Shown: piece after piece, positions 45,597-53,580 of the stretch
Position numbering within the stretch: position 1 is the stretch's first letter
Layout: every line of letters begins with the position of its first letter
NCBI RefSeq assembly: GCF_001570725.1
Contig: NZ_BCNV01000006.1
Location: 124,001-188,000 of the forward strand
Length of the DNA: 64,000 nt
Reading direction: 5' to 3'
From: Paenibacillus amylolyticus
GTDB taxonomy: Bacteria > Bacillota > Bacilli > Paenibacillales > Paenibacillaceae
Translations under genes and position numbers: made by a program
The notes under the pieces: generated by a model
Seen by the model: only the letters and a program-made list of their open reading frames with translations
What the model was told of the DNA's origin: nothing
Database searches by the model: none

Positions 45597-46676
45597 ATGA
45601 AAAAGAGAATTCACAAGGGTATTTTGGTTGGTCTGGCACTGGTGTTAACAGGGGTACTGGCAGCATGCGGATCGGATAGCGGCGGGTCCAGTGCGGCAGG
45701 AACATCAGGGGGAGCAGAAGGCGGTACAGAAAAGGCCAAAGCTATCGAGCTGCTGAATGTTTCCTATGATCCAACGCGGGAACTCTATGAGCAATATAAC
45801 AAAGCGTTTGCGGCGCATTGGTTGAAAGAGAAGGGCCAGGAAGTAACCATTAAGCAATCCCACGGGGGATCGGGCAAGCAGAGCCGTTCTGTTATTGACG
45901 GACTGGATGCGGATGTGGTGACACTGGCATTGGGATACGATATTGATGCGATTGAAGATAAAGGTTTGATTAACGAGGGTTGGCAGGATAAATACGAGCA
46001 TAACAGCTCTCCGTATACCTCTACGATTGTATTCCTTGTACGTAAAGGTAATCCAAAAGGCATCAAGGACTGGGATGATCTGATCAAAGGGGATACCCAA
46101 GTCATCACACCGAATCCCAAAACGTCCGGCGGGGCGCGCTGGAACTATCTGGCGGCATGGGGTTATGCCCTTAAACATAATAACAATGATGAAGAGAAAG
46201 CGAAGGAATTCGTGGGTGAGCTGTTCAAGCATGCGCCTGTACTGGATTCGGGTGCTCGCGGATCTACAACAACGTTTGTTGAACGTGGCATCGGGGATGT
46301 GCTGCTTGCCTGGGAGAATGAAGCGTTCCTATCGGTAAAAGAGTTGGGTCCAGACAAATTCGATATTGTCGTGCCTTCGGTGAGTATCTTGGCTGAACCA
46401 CCCGTTGCAATTGTGGACAAAAATGCAGACAAAAAAGGAAGCCGCGACGTAGCGGATGCCTATCTGAAATATTTGTACAGTGAAGAAGGACAGACGATTG
46501 CCGCTGAAAATTATTACCGCCCAACGCTGGACAGCGTGGAGGAAAAATTCAAGGATCAGTTCCCGGCGCTTGAACTATTCACGTTGAAAGATGTATTCGG
46601 CACATGGCGGGATACTCAGGCCAAACATTTTAATGACGGTGGTATCTTCGACCAGATCTATGTTCCAGGCAGCTAA
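45597..46676 (+). CDS. Sulfate ABC transporter substrate-binding lipoprotein
   Basis: 359 residues with lipobox LAAC (about Cys22). Family motifs: [38 protein letters not shown]-type ligand loop (blocks HGGSGKQSR and DADVVTLAL visible), [17 protein letters not shown], and [21 protein letters not shown]. These are the signatures of Sbp/CysP sulfate or thiosulfate binding proteins. ATG at 45597 has GGGGGAG ahead. First of four genes with two permeases and a YezD-like protein. Confidence 0.94.
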   Translation: MKKRIHKGILVGLALVLTGVLAACGSDSGGSSAAGTSGGAEGGTEKAKAIELLNVSYDPTRELYEQYNKAFAAHWLKEKGQEVTIKQSHGGSGKQSRSVIDGLDADVVTLALGYDIDAIEDKGLINEGWQDKYEHNSSPYTSTIVFLVRKGNPKGIKDWDDLIKGDTQVITPNPKTSGGARWNYLAAWGYALKHNNNDEEKAKEFVGELFKHAPVLDSGARGSTTTFVERGIGDVLLAWENEAFLSVKELGPDKFDIVVPSVSILAEPPVAIVDKNADKKGSRDVADAYLKYLYSEEGQTIAAENYYRPTLDSVEEKFKDQFPALELFTLKDVFGTWRDTQAKHFNDGGIFDQIYVPGS

Positions 46677-46763
46677 GGTTGCTCAGTTCAATGAACACTC
46701 GATCAATCGCGCTGTGAGCGGCCAACCAGCCTTACCGGCTGAAGGCAGAGAGGATGAACGTAC

Positions 46764-47600
46764 ATGAGCAAGGTGATGGTGGCGCGGAGACGCACATTGC
46801 CGGGATTCGGATTAACGATGGGTTACAGTGTGTTCTACCTGAGCCTGGTTGTACTTATTCCATTGGCTGCGCTGTTGTTTAACTCAACAGGGCTGACGTG
46901 GGCAACCATGATTGAGGTTGCGACCAATCCCAGGGTGCTGGCTTCCTTCCAGGTCAGCTTCCTGACCGCAGGTGCAGCGGCCCTGATTGATCTCGTGCTG
47001 GGGTTACTCCTGGCATGGGTGCTTGTTCGGTATGAATTCCCTGGTAAAAGGCTGTTTGATGCGGTCATTGATCTGCCTTTTGCCTTGCCGACGGCGGTAG
47101 CAGGGGTCGCCCTTACGGCGATCTATGCCGGCAATGGTTGGATTGGACAGTTTGTAGAGCCCTTGGGCATTAAGCTCGCCTATTCACAGGCTGGGATTAC
47201 GCTGGCGCTGATGTTTATTGGAATTCCGTTCGTGGTTCGTACGGTGCAACCGGTGTTGGAGGAGCTGGAGGCAGAGGTGGAAGAGGCGGCTGCCACACTA
47301 GGGGCAGGAAGATGGCGGATATTCCGTACGATTCTGCTGCCGGATCTGATTCCACCACTGCTGACGGGCTTTGCTCTGGCCTTTGCTCGGGGCATCGGTG
47401 AGTATGGCTCCGTTGTATTTATCTCAGGCAATATGCCGATGAAAACGGAGATTGCTCCCTTGCTGATCATGGCCAAGCTGGAGCAGTTCGATTATGCAGG
47501 AGCTACAGCTGTAGCGTTGCTTCTGCTACTGGTCTCTTTCATCCTGCTGCTAATCATTAATTCCCTGCAGCGTTGGAGCCGGAAGGCGGGCAGAGCATGA
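46764..47600 (+). CDS. cysT: Sulfate ABC transporter permease CysT
   Basis: 278 residues, six membrane segments. LPFALPTAVAGVALTAIYA and the EAA loop EVEEAAATLGAGRWRIFRTI are typical of CysT (CysU). AGAGGATG precedes the ATG. Pairs with CysW to form the membrane channel. Confidence 0.93.
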   Translation: MSKVMVARRRTLPGFGLTMGYSVFYLSLVVLIPLAALLFNSTGLTWATMIEVATNPRVLASFQVSFLTAGAAALIDLVLGLLLAWVLVRYEFPGKRLFDAVIDLPFALPTAVAGVALTAIYAGNGWIGQFVEPLGIKLAYSQAGITLALMFIGIPFVVRTVQPVLEELEAEVEEAAATLGAGRWRIFRTILLPDLIPPLLTGFALAFARGIGEYGSVVFISGNMPMKTEIAPLLIMAKLEQFDYAGATAVALLLLLVSFILLLIINSLQRWSRKAGRA

Positions 47601-47667
47601 CCATGAAGCATGATGCAATATGGATACGAACAGATGTCACTCACCCAAACCAAAGGAGGTGCAGCGT

Positions 47668-48543
47668 ATGGCGGGTTCCGTTCCACTGAGCCCTGTTCCA
47701 CCTGTGAAGACTGGCCGTGGAACTAACCGTGCAACAACGGAAGCTCCATGGGTCAAATGGTTGTTGATTGGACTGGCGAGCCTGGTACTCATATGGCTGC
47801 TTATTTTGCCACTGGTTATTGTGCTCATGGAGGCGTTGAAGCAGGGCTGGGGTGTGTACATCGCCGCTCTTACCGAGCCGGATGCCATGTCTGCACTGAA
47901 ACTCACGTTATTGGTTGCGGCGATTACAGTGCCGCTGAATACGATATTTGGTGTGGCCGCTGCCTGGGTCATTACCAAGTTCCAGTTCAAGGGCAAGGGG
48001 CTCATGATCACCCTTATTGATCTTCCCTTTTCAATCTCGCCTGTGGTGGGCGGGTTGATCTTTGTATTGGTCTTTGGTTCCAATGGGTGGTTTGGGCCGT
48101 GGCTGTCCGAACATGATATCAAAATCATTTTTGCGCTGCCAGGCATTGTCATTGCAACGTTGTTTATTACCTTCCCTTTCGTAGCGAGAGAACTGATTCC
48201 GCTGATGGAGGACCAGGGAACCCGGGAAGAGGAAGCGGCAGTTACGCTGGGGGCCTCCGGGTGGCGAATCTTCTGGAGTGTAACTTTGCCCAATATCAAA
48301 TGGGGACTGTTGTACGGTATTATTCTTTGTAATGCCCGTGCTATGGGTGAGTTCGGAGCGGTATCTGTGGTGTCCGGACATATCCGCGGGGAGACCAATA
48401 CGCTGCCGCTGCATGTCGAAATTTTGTATAACGAATATCAATTCTCAGCTTCATTTGCCGTAGCTTCCCTGCTCCTGATTCTGGCTCTCGCCACGTTGCT
48501 TCTCAAGAGCTGGCTTGGACACAAAGTCGTTTCAGAAAAGTGA
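47668..48543 (+). CDS. cysW: Sulfate ABC transporter permease CysW
   Basis: About 291 residues, six membrane segments, with DLPFSISPVVGGLIFVLVFG, the EAA loop EEEAAVTLGASGWRIFW and ARAMGEFGAVSVVSGHIRG, typical of CysW. The ATG at 47668 is chosen for the AAAGGAGGTG ahead. The expected ATPase gene cysA does not follow; it must be elsewhere or shared. Confidence 0.93.
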   Translation: MAGSVPLSPVPPVKTGRGTNRATTEAPWVKWLLIGLASLVLIWLLILPLVIVLMEALKQGWGVYIAALTEPDAMSALKLTLLVAAITVPLNTIFGVAAAWVITKFQFKGKGLMITLIDLPFSISPVVGGLIFVLVFGSNGWFGPWLSEHDIKIIFALPGIVIATLFITFPFVARELIPLMEDQGTREEEAAVTLGASGWRIFWSVTLPNIKWGLLYGIILCNARAMGEFGAVSVVSGHIRGETNTLPLHVEILYNEYQFSASFAVASLLLILALATLLLKSWLGHKVVSEK

Positions 48544-48699
48544 TGATGAGAAGAAAAAAATACAGATTGACAGCTACTGGAAGCCCTGCTAATGTATAAA
48601 CCAAGTATATAGGTTGGATAAGAATGATTTATAAATCCGTTGGATGATAGCGCACTTAGGAATATGGCGGGCAGTAGCCCGAGAAGAGGAGGCGGCTCT

Positions 48700-48939
48700 A
48701 TGGCTAAGCCGTTAAAAGTGGATGAGGTATGGTTGGACCGAATTGCCGGACAGCTGAATGACATGGAGTTTGGTTCTTTGCACATCGTGGTGCACGAAGG
48801 TCAGATTGTGCAAATGGAGCGGACCGAACGCAAGCGTTTTGAGAACACGCCCTCAGGCAGCGCCTCCAAATCCGGAAGCACGGCACGAAGCAGTTCAGCC
48901 CGTTCACTACGTGGATCGAATGCGAGTGCGAAGGGATAG
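48700..48939 (+). CDS. YezD-like small protein (DUF2292)
   Basis: 79 residues. VDEVWLDRIAGQLNDMEFGSLHIVVHEGQIVQMERTE-type core (blocks GSLHIVVHEGQIVQ and ERTERKRF visible) matches the DUF2292/YezD family, often found with sulfur-assimilation genes in Bacilli. The Ser-rich tail is variable. ATG 48700 with GAGGAGG ahead. Its position after cysW supports a role tied to sulfur metabolism; mechanism unknown. Confidence 0.8.
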   Translation: MAKPLKVDEVWLDRIAGQLNDMEFGSLHIVVHEGQIVQMERTERKRFENTPSGSASKSGSTARSSSARSLRGSNASAKG

Positions 48940-49037
48940 AGAGTGACTAGCGTGAGGGAAGCGGGGATGGGTGCATAGGAACACACACATATACTTTCCA
49001 GAAACTCATGGGAAATGTATGTTCCATATCGTCCCAC

Positions 49038-50678
49038 CTATTGCGCGTGACTCGTCTCCTTATGCTCGTTATACCAATGATTCGCTTCAAGCAGCACCTG
49101 TTGCCCACCTGAATCCATAAATTCTTCCACAAAGGTATCAAAATACCCCACAGGCTGATCGCCAGTGATGATGGAGATATACGCTCTGTCTCTCATGCGA
49201 ATCAGCTCAGATGAATATTGAATCAGGGCAGGGGTTGCAACCTCCAGGGAATTATAGATACCATTCTCCGTTAATCCTGCAGATGCAGCCCACTGTTCAC
49301 GTTTATCCAAGGGTGTACCTGGAACCGTCATGCCGATGCTTGAGCCGATCATATTGGTGTAATTCTCCAATCGGTTATATGGAGGAAGTAAGTGGAATGA
49401 TCTAGAAGCTTCGGCGCTCCAATCCCAATGCTTTCCTGGAAGGCCATACTCCATTTTGATCTGCTCCACCGGATTGGGGTTGGCACTTACATAATCGAGT
49501 ATCTCCAAAATTTTCTCCAGTTTTCCTGGCTCTTTTGCAGCCTCAGCACCTATAGCAATAAAATTCATCAGCAGATTGTTCCCTTTGGAACCGCTTTGCC
49601 CATCCGGACCAATAACAGGAGAACCAAATACAACCTCTGCAGCTGCATTCTTCTGTAGTAGCTCATTAACATTGAACGAGGCTCCCACGGGGGTTTCTTT
49701 ACCATTTCCATTGAGGACACTGTAATCTCCCTCTTGATTCCAATGATAGTAGTTGCCCATTGAGGTCATCCCAATTTTTCCGTTAATAAAAGTATGGGAT
49801 AGATGTTTATAGCCGCCTTTGTTTTCACCTGTTATGAACTCAGGGTCGATAATCCCGTCCCGATACCATTTTTGCATATAAGTCAGGGCTTTTTTCATCT
49901 CAGGCTGCAAAGCGCCGATCACGAGATTGTTGTTGTTTTCATTAAAATACAGCTGCTCGGTGAAAACGGACTGTCCAAAAGCGCCAAACACCACATTTAG
50001 GCCCTCTCTGGATATGCCGTACGTATCCTGTTTACCATTCCCGTCCGGATCACCTTTGGCAAAGGCATACATGACCGTTTCAAATTCCTCTAATGTTTTC
50101 GGTACGTCCAGACCAAGCCGCTTAAGCCAGTCCTCTCGATATACGACAGGAGTTCGATAGATGTTGGTCTCATTGATGGCCGGTATTCCATATAAGCTGC
50201 CGTTTATTTTTCCATACTCCAGGTAACGTGAGTCATAATCGCGAATTCGCTGAACAATATTTGGTGCATATTGTTCAAGGATTTCTGGGGGAATTTCCGC
50301 TAGGACCCCTTGCATTTGATACTTAAGCAGATCATGCGGCTGCCTGATTCGGAACAGATCAGGTATTTTCCCTTGAGCAAGCTCCAGGTCCAGCAGTTCC
50401 TCGTACCGCTTGTTCTCAAGGTTCCACACCTCCAGATCGACATCAAACCGATCCTCAATATATGCAATCATCTCAGCGTCCTCAGGAACAGCAATATTTT
50501 GATGCATGGTCCAGGATATCGTATACTGCGGTGCTGTATCCTTCTCAGCGCTTGCTAAATGGCCCTGCTGCTGCACTTGTGCTGTTTCTCTGTTTAAAAC
50601 GTTACACCCGCTCATCAATCCTATAAGAATAGATGTAGCAATCAATAGACATAGCTTTCTTGAAAGGTTGATGTTCAT
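49038..50678 (-). CDS. Family 1 extracellular solute-binding lipoprotein (LplA-like)
   Basis: 546 residues with lipobox MSGC (about Cys25). The layout is that of large oligosaccharide-binding lipoproteins of Paenibacillus: EVWNLENKRYEELLDLELAQG, YGIPAINETNIYRTPVVYREDWLKRLG (blocks GIPAINETN and YREDWLKRLGLDVP), GDPDGNGKQDTYG (Ca-binding-like). It would deliver a sugar to LplB/LplC-type permeases, but none is in the neighbourhood, so it is an orphan. It lies downstream on the same strand as a membrane AraC sensor, separated by the repeat element at 50725-50882; that regulator may control it. Confidence 0.88.
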   Translation of the reverse strand: MNINLSRKLCLLIATSILIGLMSGCNVLNRETAQVQQQGHLASAEKDTAPQYTISWTMHQNIAVPEDAEMIAYIEDRFDVDLEVWNLENKRYEELLDLELAQGKIPDLFRIRQPHDLLKYQMQGVLAEIPPEILEQYAPNIVQRIRDYDSRYLEYGKINGSLYGIPAINETNIYRTPVVYREDWLKRLGLDVPKTLEEFETVMYAFAKGDPDGNGKQDTYGISREGLNVVFGAFGQSVFTEQLYFNENNNNLVIGALQPEMKKALTYMQKWYRDGIIDPEFITGENKGGYKHLSHTFINGKIGMTSMGNYYHWNQEGDYSVLNGNGKETPVGASFNVNELLQKNAAAEVVFGSPVIGPDGQSGSKGNNLLMNFIAIGAEAAKEPGKLEKILEILDYVSANPNPVEQIKMEYGLPGKHWDWSAEASRSFHLLPPYNRLENYTNMIGSSIGMTVPGTPLDKREQWAASAGLTENGIYNSLEVATPALIQYSSELIRMRDRAYISIITGDQPVGYFDTFVEEFMDSGGQQVLLEANHWYNEHKETSHAQ

Positions 50679-50724
50679 AGCAGCTCCTTTACTAATTTTA
50701 AATTCTATATAGCTTCAATTTAAC

Positions 50725-50882
50725 ATTTACACAAAAACGGAGAGGACAGAAAGAACCTGAAGAAGCGAAGCTACAAGTTTTCTGTAAGAAAACTACTTCG
50801 AAAGCATACGCTACGCCTAAAAGCTTTCTGAAAGAAAGCTGCATCGGAAGGTTGTTCTGTCATCGGAGTGTCCGTGTAAATA
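50725..50882 (+). repeat. Intergenic repeat element, copy 2 (MITE-like, unnamed)
   Basis: 158 bases bounded by ATTTACAC and GTGTAAAT (inverted ends), containing CTGAAGAAGCGAAGC, two self-complementary modules (AGTTTTCTGTAAGAAAACT and AAGCTTTCTGAAAGAAAGCTG), GCATCGGAAGGTTGTTCTG and TCATCGGAGTG. Both ends match copy 3 (56333-56483) in the opposite orientation, and the inner hairpin matches copy 1. No coding capacity. Confidence 0.65.
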
Positions 50883-50895
50883 TTCCTAATTGATC

Positions 50896-53217
50896 CTATA
50901 TAGACCCCTGTTCTATTAGACTGCGCATGAAGTTTTTTGGCGTGCAGCCGTGAATTTCTTTGAACTTTTTAATGAAATAAGCAGGGGTACGGTAACCGAC
51001 CGTATTTGCGACCTGCTCAACCGTAATTTCGCGTTGTGTCATTAGTTCCCGTGCGCGTTCCATTCTCTGATTCGTAACATATTCGGAATAGACAATCCCG
51101 GTTTCTTCCTTGAACAGTTTACTGAGATATTTAGGGCTGATGAATACTTGTTCTGAGACATGATCCAGCGTGAGATCGCCCGAAAGATGCTCATGAATAT
51201 AGGCTTTGACAGCCGAGATGGTATCCACACTCCGTACCTCGCTGCGCTTCTCCATATGCATCACAAATTCGGTCACGAGATGAATCATCCACTCCGAATA
51301 GCGGTTGATATTGTAGAACAATGAAAATTGCTTGTACAAATTCATCGAGCTTGTCTCGGCGGGTTGCAGGCGCACCTGATTAATACATTCAGCGTAAGTA
51401 GATACCGTTTTTAATAATATGATCCGACTGTATTCGGCTGAATATAGGCCTTTCTTTATTGTCGAGACCAACTCCCGAATGGCCTGAACCGTACCTTGCA
51501 CATCCCGAGCCTGCAATTTCTTCTCAAAGTTTACGAGGTATGAGTCCGCAATCTCCAAGCTGCTGGTTTCCCTGTTCAGAAGATCAAGATCCTGAATGGC
51601 GGACTGCTCTGGAAAGAAGTAGCTGTATCGAATCAAGGCATTCGCCTGATGATAGCTTGTGTGAATCTTCGTGAAGTGCTCTACCCATCCGCCTAAAGAT
51701 AGTGCAAATTCCAGACCGAATCTGCTTCTCGCCTCAGCGTGAATAAAGTCTATAATGTGATCAGAGAGAGGTTCCTCGGGTTGATTGGTACAGATGATGA
51801 CCGCGATTTTGTGATCCTGCATTTCCTCTGCGAGCAGTTGAGTTTCGTCTATATTTGCGATCTCAAGTTGCTGAATCATCGTGTACAACGTATGCTGCAA
51901 CTGTCGTGGCTGCAGATCTTTCCACTTCTCATTGACCGGGTCAATGACGATGCAACGGAAGCGGGAGTAAGCCATCGAAATGTGAACGGAGTGCAGTTGC
52001 TCTGTAAGCTCCTCCGGTGTAAATCGGTTATTTAACATGTTCAGCATGATACTATGCTTAATCATCTTATGATTGGCTTGTAGTGTTTCCTCAAGACTGT
52101 CAACTTTGTTGGACAGACGGTTAATCGTTGTATCGATGAACCGATATTCGTCCTGCTTCAAGCTGGTTGGGTTATCCATCCGGCTCTTGATGTTATTCAG
52201 GATTCGCTTAAGAGGACTATAGTTGGCCCTGGTAAAGATGGATGACATCACGATCCCAACCGCAACAGCCAACAAGCCGAGAAGTACCGAAATTTCTTTC
52301 AAGCTATCCAATTTGTAATAGAAGCTTTCATTAGGTGTGGTTGTGTAAATCCGCCATGCATTTCCTTTAAATTGATCTTGGGTAACGACTTGCGAATCAT
52401 GGTTAAATACAGGCGTGAAGCTCTCTTCTGATGAATGGAAAGAGAGTAGCGACTGCGTTAGATTCTCCTCCGTGGAGCTGCCTAACAACGTTTTGTCCGC
52501 GGCAGAAATGACGGTTCCATCCTGATCTATGATTAATGTATTCGCATAGTCAGCAGGGAGCATATTTTTAATGATCTGACTGATCGCTGATTCTTTGATA
52601 TCAATCGCAATCATGGCTTTACTGTCTTGTCCAGAAGATTGAAACGGGTAACTGTGGACATAGGAAATTAGAGGACTCATGTTGCTCTGTTCCCGCGATT
52701 CGATATAAGCATCCTGAGGAACCATACGAGTCTGCATCCATAAGGAGCTTTCTTTGGTCTCTTTCATCGCAGTAATCCAATCCGTCGTATGATCCACACT
52801 CGAAGGCATGTCCTCATAGAGCATCAGGCCGTACACAGATGAGACGATGAAGTGGTTCTTCGCATCGTACACATGAATAGCTTCAATGAGATCGGAATAG
52901 TTTTGCACCATATTTTTGAGGGACTGTTCGATGTCCAGAATTTTGCTATGGTTTCCTTTTAAGCTATCTAAATCGATACTTGCAGCGTTACCCAGTGCCA
53001 GGGACAGATAGACCTGATTCACCTTCTGGATCACGGAACTCTCAATAGTATTGACAGTGCTTTTCAGCGACAGTTGATTATTGATACGGATCTCTTTGCT
53101 GTATTGATGGGAGAAGAAGGAGTATAAAATGGAGCCGAAAAGAAGCGCAATGACAAGAACGACAGCGAGGTAGGAAAGAACCATTTTGGATCTCACAGAC
53201 TGAAATGGCTTACGCAT
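50896..53217 (-). CDS. Membrane-anchored AraC-family sensor-regulator
   Basis: 773 residues. Membrane segment 1 near 13-32, an extracellular Cache-like domain (about 35-290), membrane segment 2 near 298-318, a cytoplasmic middle region, and a C-terminal AraC DNA-binding domain (about 670-765: DLTLDHVSEQVFISPKYLSK and ITVEQVANTVGYRTPAYFIK). This one-component architecture is common in Paenibacillus next to sugar ABC transporters and polysaccharide genes. It probably regulates the neighbouring solute-binding lipoprotein gene. A cre-like site lies upstream at 53338-53352. Confidence 0.9.
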   Translation of the reverse strand: MRKPFQSVRSKMVLSYLAVVLVIALLFGSILYSFFSHQYSKEIRINNQLSLKSTVNTIESSVIQKVNQVYLSLALGNAASIDLDSLKGNHSKILDIEQSLKNMVQNYSDLIEAIHVYDAKNHFIVSSVYGLMLYEDMPSSVDHTTDWITAMKETKESSLWMQTRMVPQDAYIESREQSNMSPLISYVHSYPFQSSGQDSKAMIAIDIKESAISQIIKNMLPADYANTLIIDQDGTVISAADKTLLGSSTEENLTQSLLSFHSSEESFTPVFNHDSQVVTQDQFKGNAWRIYTTTPNESFYYKLDSLKEISVLLGLLAVAVGIVMSSIFTRANYSPLKRILNNIKSRMDNPTSLKQDEYRFIDTTINRLSNKVDSLEETLQANHKMIKHSIMLNMLNNRFTPEELTEQLHSVHISMAYSRFRCIVIDPVNEKWKDLQPRQLQHTLYTMIQQLEIANIDETQLLAEEMQDHKIAVIICTNQPEEPLSDHIIDFIHAEARSRFGLEFALSLGGWVEHFTKIHTSYHQANALIRYSYFFPEQSAIQDLDLLNRETSSLEIADSYLVNFEKKLQARDVQGTVQAIRELVSTIKKGLYSAEYSRIILLKTVSTYAECINQVRLQPAETSSMNLYKQFSLFYNINRYSEWMIHLVTEFVMHMEKRSEVRSVDTISAVKAYIHEHLSGDLTLDHVSEQVFISPKYLSKLFKEETGIVYSEYVTNQRMERARELMTQREITVEQVANTVGYRTPAYFIKKFKEIHGCTPKNFMRSLIEQGSI

Positions 53218-53337
53218 TCTTTTTCCCCCTTCATTTCTCGTTTCTAAACAACTTCATCATTATATAGCAGGCCGAGGACTAGAAATCATGTTGACCGAAA
53301 TTTAACAAACTTCCCCCTCTCATTTTACACACATTTA

Positions 53338-53352
53338 ATAAAGCGTTTACAT
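53338..53352 (-). promoter_or_regulatory. cre-like site before the membrane AraC gene
   Basis: The complement reads ATGTAAACGCTTTAT, matching 14 of 15 consensus positions, 120 bases upstream of the AraC start and 229 upstream of the divergent SLH-phosphatase gene. The rest of 53218-53580 shows no gene. Confidence 0.45.
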
Positions 53353-53580
53353 AAAAAGATATCATAATTAACGAAAGTAGTATGCACTCCATTTTTTCAG
53401 GGTGAAAAGTGTCAGAACGTACGATTTTGATATAAAGCGGAATTTGTTCTATAGATACCAAACGCCCCCTAATGCTACAGTAACGGCAGATCAGACATCT
53501 GGATAGAGACTTTCTTACTCATTTGCTGACGCAGAAGCAAAAAAAATTATTTCTATAATGGGAGCGTGTATTTGTAAGCC

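Noticed and set aside
48977-49026. Imperfect hairpin after the solute-binding lipoprotein gene
   Set aside because: Stem needs a bulge of several bases and has no T-tract on the relevant strand.
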